The notes beneath the pieces were generated by a model. It did no database searches. It was not told where the DNA came from and saw only the letters and a program-made list of their open reading frames with translations. This document shows positions 22,752 through 34,169 of a stretch of DNA of 64,000 nucleotides, in pieces. The translations under genes were made by a program, and so were the position numbers. Position 1 is the first letter of the stretch, and every line of letters starts with the position of its first letter. The stretch is from the NCBI GenBank assembly GCA_036346255.1, contig CM070624.1, positions 13,796,626-13,860,625 on the forward strand, read 5' to 3'. This DNA is from Ampelocalamus luodianensis (Eukaryota > Streptophyta > Magnoliopsida > Poales > Poaceae).

Positions 22752-23582
22752 ATGGTGAGCACGCGGAGCATGATGGCGAGGGCCAAGTTGGCGAGGAGCT
22801 CGGCGATCGCCCCTCTTCCTGACGATGTCGTCATCCACATCGCCAGCCTCGTGGCCGCGAGCTCTCCTCAGCCCATGGCTGACCTTTACAACCTACGAAC
22901 CACGTATGTGATCGATGATTTTTTATTTTCTCTTATGGAGTAATTAATTCTTATATTAAGATTATATCGTCTTGAATTTTAGTTGTAAGGCCATGTACAA
23001 GGCATGCAAGAAGCGCGCTGTGGGGAGCAGCGTGGCGCTGGAGCGGGAGGAGGCGATGAAGTGGTAAGACAACGAGCGCTACCTCACCATCGTTCACCAC
23101 CTGCCGGCGTTGGCAACCCGGAGGCCAACTTCATCGTCGGTCTTGCGCTTGTCTTCGTGCTCCAAGACATGCAGTGCGGCCTCGTGTTCTTGGAATGGGT
23201 GGTCGTCGTCAGCCACAAGGCCGCGACCTACGTGCTCGGCCTCCTCCTCTACACGGTTGGCGAGACGCGCGACATTGGGAAGCACTACATCAGGCAGGTT
23301 GAGGGCGAGCCGGCCAACGGCGGGTGCGAGACGGCCAAGAGGACTAACTGGGAGTGCAGGCGGTGCCAGAGGTTCGTCGCGCACATGGTCCAGGCAGCAG
23401 CGTGGAACAAGATCGGGCCGCTAGGCCGGGTGTGGGCGCTGTCGGAGGACGGCCAACGGTGCATGAGCACCGACTGCGGCGTGGAAGGGTGGGACAACTA
23501 CGCCGTCTTCTGCAGTGATGACTGCAGGATTAGGCATGAGTATGTCAATTTCTTTGCAGAGGTGTTGGACTACTTGCCGTAA
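22752..23582 (+). pseudogene. Captured F-box-like gene fragment inside the CACTA element (two exons, broken)
   Basis: Exon 1 (22752-22903) encodes an F-box-like start, APLPDDVVIHIASLVAASSP. It ends at a good donor (AC then GTATGT). The 79-base AT-rich intron ends ttttag at 22982. Exon 2 continues in phase with CKAMYKACKKRAVGS. It is then stopped by TAA at 23065 and needs a one-base frame change at about 23101-23105 to resume as GNPEANFIVGLALVF, AATYVLGLLLY and a Cys-rich C-terminus (WECRRCQRF, then MSTDCG, then FCSDDCRIRHE). The arrangement matches grass F-box proteins with a Sel1-like middle and a MYND-like Cys/His tail. The retained intron shows capture at DNA level. GC content is far above its AT-rich flanks. 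The normal gene would act as a substrate receptor of an SCF ubiquitin ligase, but this copy is disabled. Confidence 0.7.
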
Positions 23583-23684
23583 AATTAGCGATTTTATGTA
23601 TATGTGAATTTGCTTTTATCTATATCAGAATGTGTCAAATGTTCTGAATTTTCTATTTGTATTTATGTATTTATCACAGACTTC

Positions 23685-23738
23685 CAAACGAGAGAACTTC
23701 TCTTTACGCGCCATGTTGTTCTGCACCATCAATGATTT
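23685..23738 (+). repeat. 54-bp piece of the element's own transposase gene, displaced
   Basis: These 54 bases match 26289-26342, inside the tnp2 transposase pseudogene, with only two differences that I can see. The copy lies about 100 bases downstream of the captured F-box fragment and is in the same orientation. Confidence 0.85.
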
Positions 23739-24084
23739 ATCTCAAGATTAAATCTTAACCTAAAGCAACCCCCTAAAAGAAAATAGAAATAAAAACTTAT
23801 GATCATCATATGGAACCAATTTATTCAAATACTAGAATAATTATCATGAATTAATATAATTTTTACCAAAATTTTGGAACTATATTTCACCTACAGAAAA
23901 TTTAAACTTAATATAATGACTTATTCTAAATTTGAATATAAACTATACAAATTAAATCATGAAAAGTGAGGTTTACGAATTTTGAACACTATACCTTCCT
24001 AGGAAGCCCTATGAATTATTTCAAGATTTTGGGAAATTTATTTTTATTTATAAGACCTAGATCAAAGTGGCAGTTTAGTTTTAA

Positions 24085-24620
24085 ATCTTACTCAACCCTA
24101 ATTAGACTTAGATCAACTAGAGCCATTCAGGACCATCCGATATAGATCGCACGATCCACATGGGCCGCACGTTCGGCAGTTCAAACGTACTCACGTGTCC
24201 AGCTATCCGATTTTAAATCAACCGTCCAGATCAAGCGGAAACGTTCGGATCATCCGAACGCGCAATGATTATGGACCGTTAGATCTCAATTGGGTCGTCC
24301 AAACACAAGGTCCGAACGTCGCTATCACAGACAGGTCCATTAAATAACCGTCTGTGATAAATCTCAATCAACCCTAATTAGACTTAGATCAACTAGAGCC
24401 ATTCGGGACTGTCCGATATAGATCGCACGATCCACACGGGCCGCGCGTTTGGCAGTCCGAACGTACTCACGCGCCCAGTCGTCCGATTTTAAATCAACCG
24501 TCCAGATCAAGCGAAAACGTTCAGACCATCCGAACGTGCAACGATTATGGACCGTTAGATCTCGATCGGGCCGCCCAAACACCAGATCCCAACGTCGCTA
24601 TCACAGACGTCGCTATCACA
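24085..24620. repeat. 276-bp tandem duplication with embedded CACTA subterminal motifs
   Basis: The segment from about 24085 (aaccctaattagacttagatc) recurs 276 bases later. It continues through 'tagatcgcacgatccaca', 'gattttaaatcaaccgtcca' and 'ttatggaccgttagatctc', and each copy ends in a 'gctatcacagac' motif. Identity is roughly 88-90%. Confidence 0.75.
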
Positions 24621-24752
24621 GACGATTTGTTTAAATAACCGTTTGTGATATGGTGTATATCACAAACGGTTCTATAATGGAACCGTCTGTGATATGTTCC
24701 ATATCACATACGGATACGGTTATTTTATGGAACTGTCTATGATAGTCTAACA
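24322..24752. repeat. Second (internal) CACTA motif array
   Basis: Copies of 'tatcacagac.gttc' and 'aaccgtctgtgata' occur at about 24322-24362, 24598-24655 and 24658-24745. The array lies more than 2 kb from the element's left end, on the far side of the captured gene. Confidence 0.75.
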
Positions 24753-25080
24753 TTATAAATATCGGGCCCGACAGACCCCCTGCCCCTAACGCCTCCACCC
24801 CCTGACCCAATTTCGTTTTGAGCTGCCACCCCCATTGCGCCACCTTAGAGAGGTGAAGGAAAGAAGGAAGCTATAAAGAGAGGAGGAAGGGAGGAGAAGG
24901 AGAAGGTCATCATCAGGAATCTCACAGGATATTTGGAATTTTTGTCGTGTGCTCCGAGGGTAACGATCTGTACTAACTCTTTATATTTGCTCTAGGTTAA
25001 TCTTTAATAGGAGGAGTAACGTATTTGCAGTTTATTAATCTAATTTAATACTACTAATTTGTTATACGTGTGTAGTGTAG

Positions 25081-28000
25081 ATGGACCGAAACTGGATGTA
25101 CGGTGCGAACCGTGTGAGTCAAGACTACATTAATGGTGTGTTTGCTTTTAAAAGAGCCGTCGAGCAAGATATGTTGAAGAAGGGGATATAATTTATGTAC
25201 TATCCATGCATTGATTACGATAATATGAAGATATTTAACAACTCGACGCAGATCGCAGGGTACTTGATTTGAAGGGGTTTCAAAAAAGGGTATACATGTT
25301 GGACTAGTCACGGTGAAGAGCAGATTATACAGGAAGTTAGTAATGACGACATCGCCGAGGAAGTCAACGATATGTCGGATGTGGACTGTGCTTTTAATGA
25401 GGATAGGTCGTACGATGACGATCTGGATCAGATGCTACGCGATGCAGAAGGGAACTACAGTAAGAGAGAGTTTTGTAAATTTGATCGCTTAATGGAGGAC
25501 TCGGGGAAACCTTTGTTCTCTGGCTGCAAGTCGGAATACACAAGGTTGTCAACTGTGCTTCAACTGCTGAAATTGAAGGCAAGCAATGGTTGGTCCGACA
25601 AGAGTTTCACGGCATTGTTAGGTCTCCTAGCGGACATCCTTCCAGAGGAAAACGTGTTGCCCAGCACCACCTACCAAGCCAAGAAGGCTCTTTGTCCATT
25701 GGGAATAGAAGTAGAAAGAATACATGCATGTCCGAACGATTGTATCCTGTACCGTAAAGAGTGTGCAGACATGCATGTATATCATGTGTGCAAAGCATCC
25801 CGATACAAGCGTAAGAATACTGGTATGGTAAACCAAGGACCTCCTGCTAAGATGTTGTTGTATCTGTCCGTGATCCCACGTTTGAAGCATTTATTCACGA
25901 ACCCAAAGGATGCAAGATTGCTACGTTGGCACTCGGAGGAGCGTAAGAAAGATAGAAAGCTAAGACACCCTGCTGATTCTGCCTAGTGGAGAAACTTCGA
26001 TCGGAGCTTCAAAGAGTTCGGTGCAGAACCGAGGAACACAAGGTTAGGGTTGAGTACTAATGGAATGAATCCTTTCGGTAACATGAGCAGCCGACATAGC
26101 ACCTGACTCGTGAATCTATGTATGTACAACCTTCCTCCTTAGTTGTGTATGAAGCGGAAGTATATTTTGATGTCACTACTTATCCAAGGGACAAGCAACC
26201 TGGGAACAATATTGATGTGTACCTAGCACCATTACTGAAAGATCTTGTGACACTGTGGAATGAAGGGGTACAAGTATGGGATGCGTACAAATGAGAGAAT
26301 TTCTCTTTACGCGCCATGTTGTTCTGCACCATCAATGATTTTTCTGCCATTGGTAACATGTGAGGGTTCAGTACAAAAAGAGCCAAAACATGTCCGCACT
26401 ACTTAGATGGTACGAAGAGTGTATGGCTGAACAATACGCGCAAAACTGTGTATATGCGTCACCGTAGATTCCTCCCCAGGATTCACCCATACCGAAGATG
26501 AAGAAACAATTCAACGGAAATAAGGAGGACGGTTCAGCTCCAAGGACTTTTAGAGGGAAGAGGTCTATGATATGGTTAAGGATATCGATGTTGTGCTTGG
26601 GAAGAGACGTAAATTAAGGACCCGTCAAAACAACATCTGGAAGAAGCGGTCAATTTTTTGGGACTTGCCTTATTGGGAGCACTTAGAAGTTCGTCACTGC
26701 ATTGACGTCTTGCACGTGAAAAAGAATGTATGTGATAACTTGATTGGTCTCTTACTGAACATTAGTGGCCAAACAAAGGATAGTGTTAACGCACGACGTG
26801 ACTTGGTTGATATGAACATAAGGACCGAGTTAGCACCGAAAGTGACCGATAAAGGATGAACGTACATTTCCCTAGCTTACTACACTCTGTCCAAGGCCGA
26901 GAGAAACGAACTGTACCAGTGCTTGCATGGTGTGAAAGTTCCATCCGGTTACTCCACCAGCATTAAGAAACATGTTTCTATGGAAGATTTAAAATTAATT
27001 GGTATGAAGTCTCATGATTGTCATGTACTGATGACACAAATGCTTCATGTTGCAATTAGGAGTATCTTGCCGAACAAGGTTCAAGTCGCTCTCTTGGGAC
27101 TGTGTTATTTCTTTAACTCAATTGCTCAGAAGGTCATCGATCCCGAAGGACTAGATACTTTGCAGGCCGAGGTGGTGACGACTCTATGTCATCTTGAGAT
27201 GTATTTTCCTCCGTCATTTTTCGATATCATTGTCCATCTCATTGTTCACCTTGTGAAAGAGATAAAGATATGCGGCCCTGTGTTCCTATATCATATGTAC
27301 TCGTTCGAGAGGTACATAGGAATTCTCAAAGTCCTACTCACGGAATCGATCTCGACCGGAGGGCAGCATCATCGAAGGTTATGCAACCGAAGAGGTCATT
27401 GAGTTCGCGTCGACTACATGGCTCAGGTGGAACCGATAGGTGTGCCTCTATCTCATCATGAGGGGAGACTGGAGGGTATCGGGACCATCGGAAGGAAATC
27501 AATCACTCCCGATCTGGATACGTACGCTCAAGCCCATTTCACGATCTTGCAACACATGACCCAAGTGTCCCCGTACATCGACGAGCACAAAGACATGGTA
27601 CGCCAACAGAATCCAGACTGGTCGGAGGTTTGGATCACGAGAGAGCACAACCGTCGGTTCAACGAATGGTTAAAGGTGCGATACACTCGGAGGTCATCAA
27701 GTGATGATACGCTGCTATGGTTGGCAAAAGGGCCAAAATTTACAATCGTGACATGGCAAGGATACAACATAAATGGGTACACATTTTATACGACAGCTCA
27801 GGATAGGAAGAGCACAGTCCATAACAGCGGTGTTCGGATAGATGCGTTTCACGAGCAGTTCAATACCGCCGGGCCACGTGGGTTGTACTCCTACTATGGG
27901 TTCATAGAGGAGATTTGAGAGCTCGACTACATACTTTTCAAGATCCCCCTGTTTCGGTGCCATTAGGTTAAACTTCCGTAGGGTGTGAAGGTCGATAAGT

Positions 28001-28293
28001 ACGACGTCACTACTGTGAACCTCAAATGTGTCAGATACAAGGACGAACTATTCGTACTCGCTAAGCAAGTTGTTCAAGTTTTTTATGTAACGGACCCGAC
28101 AAATAAGAACCGCCACGTAGTTCTTCATGGAAAAAGAAGGATTGTCGGAGTTGAGAATGTCGTGGATGAGGAAGAGTACAATTAATTCGACGAGTTGCCT
28201 CCTTTCCGAGACGAAATCAGGCTCGAGGAAGAACCCAGTGAGGAAGCTAGCTATATGCGCGTCGATCATCATGAAGGGCTATATTTTAAATAA
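25081..28293 (+). pseudogene. tnp2-type CACTA transposase (TNPD), broken by several stops
   Basis: The ATG at 25081 opens with MDRNWMYGANRVSQDYINGV, the transposase-associated N-terminal domain. The same frame hits TAA at 25189 and TGA at 25270, yet continues open from there (CWTSHGEEQ, then the tnp2 domain 25372-25986 with KREFCKFDRLMEDSGKPLF and MVNQGPPAKMLLYL). It stops again at TAG 25984. Further segments in order: VYLAPLLKDLVTLWNEGVQ; KKRSIFWDLPYWEHLEVRHC and HVKKNVCDNLIGLLLNISG (26.6-26.8 kb); a DUF4218-like segment with SIAQKVIDPEGLDTLQAEVV (26.9-27.35 kb); a DUF4216-like segment with AKGPKFTIVTWQGYNINGYT (27.4-28.2 kb); and an acidic tail to 28293. It would cut and paste the element if intact. 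With at least four in-frame stops it cannot make a full protein. Confidence 0.85.
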
Positions 28294-28378
28294 GAATTTA
28301 TTCCATTGTAATTTATTCCATAACATGAGACATGTCAATGTGGAATTGTCATGTGTTAATGTGTTATATATGGACTTA

Positions 28379-28714
28379 TCATCTTTGATTTTGCTGTCAA
28401 TGTGGACTTCAATGTAATATGGAATGGTAATATTATGCACATGTACAACCTATTTGTCTCATGTCCTAATATGCCAAATTATGAATTTGTCATCTCTGAT
28501 TTTGCTATCAATGTGGACTTCATTGTAATATGGAATGATAATATTATGCACATGTACAACCTATTTGTCTCATGTCCTAATATGCCAAATTATGGATTTG
28601 TCATCTCTGATTTTGCTATCAATGTGGACTTCATTGTAATGTGGAATGGTAATATTATGCACATGTACAACCTATTTGTCTCATGTCCTAATATGCCAAA
28701 TTATGGATTTCTCT
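28379..28714. repeat. 111-bp tandem repeat, three copies
   Basis: 'ctatttgtctcatgtcctaa' recurs every 111 bases (about 28450, 28561 and 28672) with near identity. Because 111 is a multiple of three it leaves a repeated open frame at 28402-28716 (unit of 37 residues with NIMHMYNLFVSCPNMPNY). The frame follows the repeat and I do not call it a gene. Confidence 0.85.
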
Positions 28715-28734
28715 GAATGTGCTCTTGTATGACC

Positions 28735-28822
28735 ATATCATAGACGATTTCATTATAGAACCTTCTGTGATATAGCGCATATCACACACGGTTCCATTAT
28801 AGAACCGCCTGTGATATGCATT
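28735..28822. repeat. Third (internal) CACTA motif cluster
   Basis: Two inverted pairs of 'atcacacacggttccattata' and 'gaaccgcctgtgatatg'-like motifs, between the transposase gene and the second gene of the element. Confidence 0.7.
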
Positions 28823-28912
28823 TATTAGGCGGGAACCACTAGGTTTTGCGCCCTTACTCATCACTTGCCCTTACTCTTGCCCATTCACCTCCTCAACCGA
28901 GCGCCCCCGCCC

Positions 28913-29190
28913 TCGATGCCGCCGACTCCAGCGCCTCCTCCGGTCCTCGCCTTGCGCCACTGACTCCAGCACCTCCTCCGGTCCTCCCTCGCGCGCCGAC
29001 TCCAGCGCCTAGTCCGGTCCTCCCTCGCGCCGCCGATTCCAGCGCCTCCTCCGGTCCTCCCTCGCGCCACCGACTCCAGCGCCTCCTTCGGTCCTCCCTC
29101 GCTCCGCCGACTCCAGTGCCTCCTCCGGTCCTCGCGCCACTGGCTCCAACGCCTCCTCCGGTCCTCCCTCGCGCCGCCGACGACTCGGCC
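28913..29190. repeat. GC-rich ~37-bp minisatellite, about seven copies
   Basis: The core 'cctcctccggtcctccctcg' recurs at spacings of 33-38 bases (28941, 28979, 29015, 29052, 29089, 29126, 29159). It produces Pro/Ala/Ser-rich open frames in several phases. It sits where the 5'UTR or promoter of the element's second gene would lie. Confidence 0.75.
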
Positions 29191-29219
29191 TCCTCTACAT
29201 CAGAGCCACGTCGCTAGGC

Positions 29220-30447
29220 CTCCTCCTCCACACCGGAGCCACTCCGCTAGGTTTTTTGGAACAACATCCTTGTGACGTGCCTAGTCTGTTTATTCTCTCG
29301 GTGGTTTCGAGTACCGTCATCTCGTGAGTATCTCTGTATTCATTTATTGTGTATCACTTTGAGTATATATATGGTTTACTAGTTCAATTCTGAAATTGTT
29401 TTGTTAGTACTGGGAGATATATTGCAAAGTGGCTTTTGAGGGATCTGTTGAAACTGCTCTGTGATAATAATTGTCATAAACTGAAATTGGTGTGATAGCA
29501 TATTCAGATTTGAGCTCTATATGTGTTGCTTACCGCTGTCTTTTATTTCTATTTGATTCAACTATACCATAATCAGGAGATTTGATTGCTTTGCATCTTC
29601 TGAATACAATAGATTGGTTGAGCTATTATTGCTTTGACGTTCTGTAAGTTGACAGACTTAGAAGTTTCAGTTTGAGAGCTTGGAGGATTTACATTTACAT
29701 ATGTTGATTTGGTCATTTAAATGCTAGTGGATTAATGCTTTAATGTCTTATGATTATGCTGGAATTGATTTTGATTATTTGCTAAAACTACATTTCTTAC
29801 AACAGTTCGGTTAATTATGATTTGGTCATTTAAATTGAAATCTATAATTTACATGTGGTATATGTTGAGCATTTCATTGCCTAGACTTAGAAGTTCAGTT
29901 TGAGAGGTTGCAGCCTTGTTTGTTGTTATCCAGTCTGTTGGATGAAGCTTTGTTTATTCTGTATTCTTGCACTAGTAATCAAACCATCTCACTGTTAGCT
30001 GATTATTATTGTTGTTTGTGAGAAATAATTTGACAACTTAGTAAGGCATTCTTAAGAGCTCAAAATCTGAATTTTGTTGTCATATTCAATTAATGAAGAG
30101 TTTAGACTAAAGGGTTGAGATGACAAAGGTTAATTCTTTTACATCTCATCTTTTGATAGCACTCAATAACATCATATTTCTGAGCTATATGCTGATTTCT
30201 TTCATAAACATGTGGTATATGTTTAGCTTTTCATTCAGTTTAAATGGATTAATATTTTAATGTTTTATGATTATGCTGGAATTAATTTTGATTATTTGCT
30301 AAAACCGCATTTCTTTCAACAGTTCGGTTGATTATGATTTGGTCATTTAGGCTGAAATCTTTAATTTACATGTGGTATATGTTGAGCATTTTATTCATCT
30401 TAAATGACTTGGTGAAACTTCATATGTATAGATAGCAAGTAAGCGAG
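29220..30447. other. AT-rich non-coding DNA inside the CACTA element
   Basis: No exon seen. A diverged direct repeat is visible: 'tgattatgctggaatt.attttgattatttgctaaaac' occurs near 29750 and again near 30268, each followed by 'ttcggtt.attatgatttggtcattt'. Probably a long leader or intron of the second gene. Confidence 0.5.
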
Positions 30448-33400
30448 ATGGCATCCGCACTGTCTTTGTCGCCGTCATCGACGTCGCCGAATGCATCTGG
30501 ATCTCCAAGAAAAGTGATACGTACGCAAGATGGCAGAGGAAAATCGAAAATTTCTGCGGGTCGAATGACCATCACAGAGGTCAGTGACATTGGGATCTCT
30601 GTGAGTCCCCCGGAAGCAGCGGCGAGATTCCGAACCATCTGTGGGATACTTGGAAGGAAACAGGTCCCAATCACCACACTAAGCTATGACACTCTGTCTA
30701 AAGATCAGAGGGGTGAGCTGTGGACAGAAATTTCAGAATCGTTCACTTTCCCAGAAGCAGACCAGGCACACGTGCAACGGCAGGCATTGCTCGCGATGGG
30801 AAAGGCGTGGAGGACCTTCAAGAGCACGTTTGTCACGAAGTACGTGAACACAGGTCGTACGCTCTTCACGCAGTATAAATTCTTGTTGCAGGATATATGG
30901 GACACCTTTGTGCAAATGAAGACGATGGCCGAATTTTAGGAGCAAAGTGCGGCGCACAAGGCTCTCCAGACAAGAAACACTCACCCCCCACAAACTCGGC
31001 ACCGCTGGGTACGTGGGTAAAACCGCGTAATGGGCGGCGGAGGACGAGAACGGAAAAGGGCCATTTGTTGAGATCACAAACGAGCACACTTGAACCTGGT
31101 TAAGAGCGAGGGCATCAGCCACGTCTTTGGGTGGATTCTCTTTCACAAACCCGGCAGATCCGGAGGTGGTCCAACGTGTGGTAAATATATCGAACTACCT
31201 AGTTGTTAATAAGTCCATAACTTCATAGTGTTTATAATAACATGATGATCTCTTGTAGCATGAATTGACTTCCGCATGTTCTGAATGCTCCTTCCAAGCA
31301 AACAGGGAGAAGGATATACTATCTACGGCCCTGGGAAACAAGGAGTACCCGGGTCGCACGCGAGGCAAAGGGTTTACGTAACTTGGAGGGATGGATTTGC
31401 AGACGACTACTGCACGTATAGGAGTAGGAAGAGATCAAAGACCGAGTACGACACAGTGTTGGAACAAGTGCTTACTGCAAAATTTCAAGGAAAGATAGCA
31501 AGATTGGAGGACCAAGTGAATCAACTCCCACTCCTCAACCAGTTGCAAGCCGTCCCCGCTATTTTGGGAGCCAATCCTCCTCAACATAAGAGTAGTGTCG
31601 TGTCCACGTAAAATTTTGAACATGATGTCCAATTACCTATCGACGACATCAAGGTAATGTACATCTCTGGAATGCTACAAAGATAGACCTATAGGATGCC
31701 TTAGCTAATTGCGTATCATTTTATAGGAGCCGACGCCCTGCACGCTCCAAGTGAGGATGGTTGGACCCATGTCTATTGAGGCTGGGCGGGGGGTGGCGTA
31801 TCCATGCCAGGAAGGGACAGTGCAGCAAGGTGCCCAGGTGGTGCAGGGTTACGCCAGGGTCCAGGTGGACATGGTACATGATAATTTTAGGACCGTCTCG
31901 CTGGAGATTTGCCCAAACGAAGACATCAGAACACTAGGGGATGCCGAGTACAATTTTATCCAGTGACCCAAGAAGGACATCGCCTTAGACCCTGCAGTTC
32001 CGCCTCAACCTTCGATTCAGAAGGCCTCTCCAACAGGACCCTCGATGACTCCGCCTCAACCATCTCGACGCGACTATGCCTCTCTAATAGGACCCTCGAT
32101 GACTCCAGCTCAACCTTCGCTTCAGAAGCCCGCCTCATCGGTCCTGTGGAGAAGACGCCGAAGGAACAAGGAAAGCATGCCGTCGTATCGGTTCCCGAGT
32201 CTTCTCACAGGAAGACGCATAGCGGCCAAGTCACTCAGGACAAATCGAAATCGAAGAACATTAATGTGCCTCTGCCACCCAACCCTAAGAAATACTCCTT
32301 CGAAAGTCCGTTGGTGACCACCACAGTATTAGCCTACGCTGGATTAAGTTGTCAGGGTTTGCATACCTGGTACATGCAGAAGACCAAAGAGAAAGGGTGC
32401 GCTGATGGAATCACCATCAGATACACGAAGGAGCATTTCCTCTACAAGCCGGCCCCCTTCGTCGTGGGCTTCGACGACTTATTCGACCTATTCAACCTCA
32501 AAGCTCTCGATGCCTCACTTCTACGATGCTGGACACTGTAAGTGTTTTCAATCAATTTCTACATTCACATAATACCAATTAATATAACGACTCATTGCTT
32601 ATGTATAGATACATGATGAAAAATGCCCAACAATTGAAAGAACCAGTGGATTTCCTCGACCCACACGTGGTCTCTGAGCAAACCATCGTGGCAGACGCAT
32701 CCTACATCATGAAATACATAACGACAACATTACTTGCTCAGGACGACAAGGACTACATAATGGTGCCCTACAACCAGAAGTAAGTGCTTCACTACTTGCT
32801 ATACAAATTTCATTTGTACTTTATACGCAGCACGAACTTAGGTTTAATGACTATAGCGACATACATGAGTAGGAACCATTAGATCCTTTTAGTTATTATA
32901 CCAAGGAGGAACAAGGTAATATACCTTGATTCTCTACTCAAGATAATCCACGACTTCACCCTTGTGCAGGAAATACTCGATAGGTATGCTCATTTCCTCC
33001 ATACATAACTCTATTGTAGTCTTCCTTCGTTTGAAATGGCTGATGTTAACTTTTTGGAAACATGTAGGTCGTTCATCGCCTATGTTGCCGAGGGAGGGGC
33101 ATACAGGGGATCGAGCGCCACACTGCAACACAGGACGCGATTTCTGGTATGCACTACAACACAATAATCCTATATCATACTTCGTAATAATGCGCTCGAA
33201 CTGACTATACCTATATATGTAATTCTATTTTTGCAGTGCCGCCAGCAAAAACAAGAAGACTATGCATTCTACGTTTGCCATCATATGCAGCAACTCATGA
33301 GTGCTAAGTTGAAGGATCACGAGGTTGGTCAATCTCGTAATAATTATTTCCTAATTATAAATTAGGAATATATGTTTACTACTTTACTCTTGCTAGTGAT

Positions 33401-33549
33401 AGGGTTTGAACATACATTTAGATGCACTCGTTATGAGAGAGATCTCGGAGGTTCGAGGGAGGCTCTACGACTTCATCAAGACGGAGATCATTAATGCCGA
33501 CGGAGAGTTTCACTACTCCGTCGACACCGCTAAACGACCTTCACTTTGA
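30448..33549 (+). pseudogene. Second CACTA gene: transposase_24-like N-part and degenerate Ulp1-like protease domain
   Basis: Starts at 30448 (MASALSLSPSSTSPNASGSP). The first open segment to 30939 resembles Ptta/En/Spm proteins (ELWTEISESFTFPEADQAHV, AWRTFKSTFVTKYVNTGRT). Further pieces are at 31285-31611, 31.9-32.54 kb (GLHTWYMQKTKEKGCADG) and 32.6-32.78 kb, with intron-like gaps. The C-terminal part resembles a Ulp1/SENP cysteine peptidase. The His codon CAT is at 32877-32879 and is followed at once by TAG, where Trp is usual. The Asp in VIYLDS is at 32928-32930. At the nucleophile position QEDYAFYVC has Tyr (TAT, 33261-33263) instead of Cys. The last exon ends TGA at 33549. In grass CACTA elements a Ulp1-like domain is common and its role is unclear. 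This copy should have no peptidase activity. Confidence 0.7.
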
Positions 33550-33734
33550 GTAGTTGTAATTAAATTGTAACTCTAGCGATAATACTTTATACATATTGTA
33601 AATGATCACTTTGAGTTGGCAACGATTGATTCATCTGTGATGTATATTTTCTGTCTGCTTGTTTTCAGAGGGCATGGATAGCAATTCCTGAGGCTAGCCG
33701 AAAAGTAAAAAAAAAATTAGTTAGGTATAAAGAA

Positions 33735-34140
33735 CTATCACAGATGGTTCTATTTGCTAACCGTCTATGATATGACGTATATCGCAGATGGTTCTATTAA
33801 CTAAACGTCTGTGATATGTAGGCTATCCCAGACGGTTGGTAAATAGAACCGTTTGAGATATGTTGGATATCCCAGACGGTTCTATATACCAACCGTCTGG
33901 GATATGCCTGATAACACAGACGATTCTATTTACTAACAGTCTATGATATCATGTATATCCCAGACGGTTGGTATATAGAACCGTCTGTGATATACGTAAT
34001 ATCCTAGATGGATTGTAAATAGAACCGTCTGTGATAGCAGACATATCACAGACAACTTTTAAGCCATCTGTGATACGCCTATTATCACAGACATACAAAT
34101 ACAGATGGTTCGAAAACCGTCTATGATGACGGTTCCGAAC
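33735..34140. repeat. Right subterminal motif array of the CACTA element
   Basis: At least ten copies of 'atcacagacggttct' or its complement, alternating in orientation every 30-40 bases, running to within about 30 bases of the element's right end. Confidence 0.85.
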
Positions 34141-34169
34141 AGCCTGAGATGAGGTTTTCTATAGTAGTG

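Larger units (their letters stand above)
22274..34169 (+). mobile_element. CACTA (En/Spm-type) transposon, about 11.9 kb, degenerate
   Basis: The right end read inward (reverse complement) is CACTACTATAGAAAACCTCA, a canonical CACTA terminus. The left end reads CATTACTACAAAACAGGTCA, the same terminus with CAC changed to CAT at the third base. Both ends are followed by dense arrays of the palindromic motif TATCACAGACGGTTC / GAACCGTCTGTGATA, typical subterminal repeats. Inside are a tnp2-type transposase (25.1-28.3 kb) and a second gene (30.4-33.5 kb), both on the plus strand and both broken. A captured F-box-like gene fragment and internal motif arrays are also present. Flanking triplets are GAT and AAT, so the 3-bp target duplication is imperfect. 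The mutated left tip and broken transposase suggest it is immobile without help. Confidence 0.88.

Noticed and set aside
28846..29217. 124-residue Pro/Ala/Ser-rich frame
   Set aside because: Produced by a 37-bp GC-rich minisatellite. Similar frames appear in other phases.
22310..34140. CRISPR-like or regulatory repeat array from the regularly spaced motif
   Set aside because: The motif alternates in orientation, spacers are not uniform and this is plant DNA. They are subterminal repeats of a CACTA transposon.
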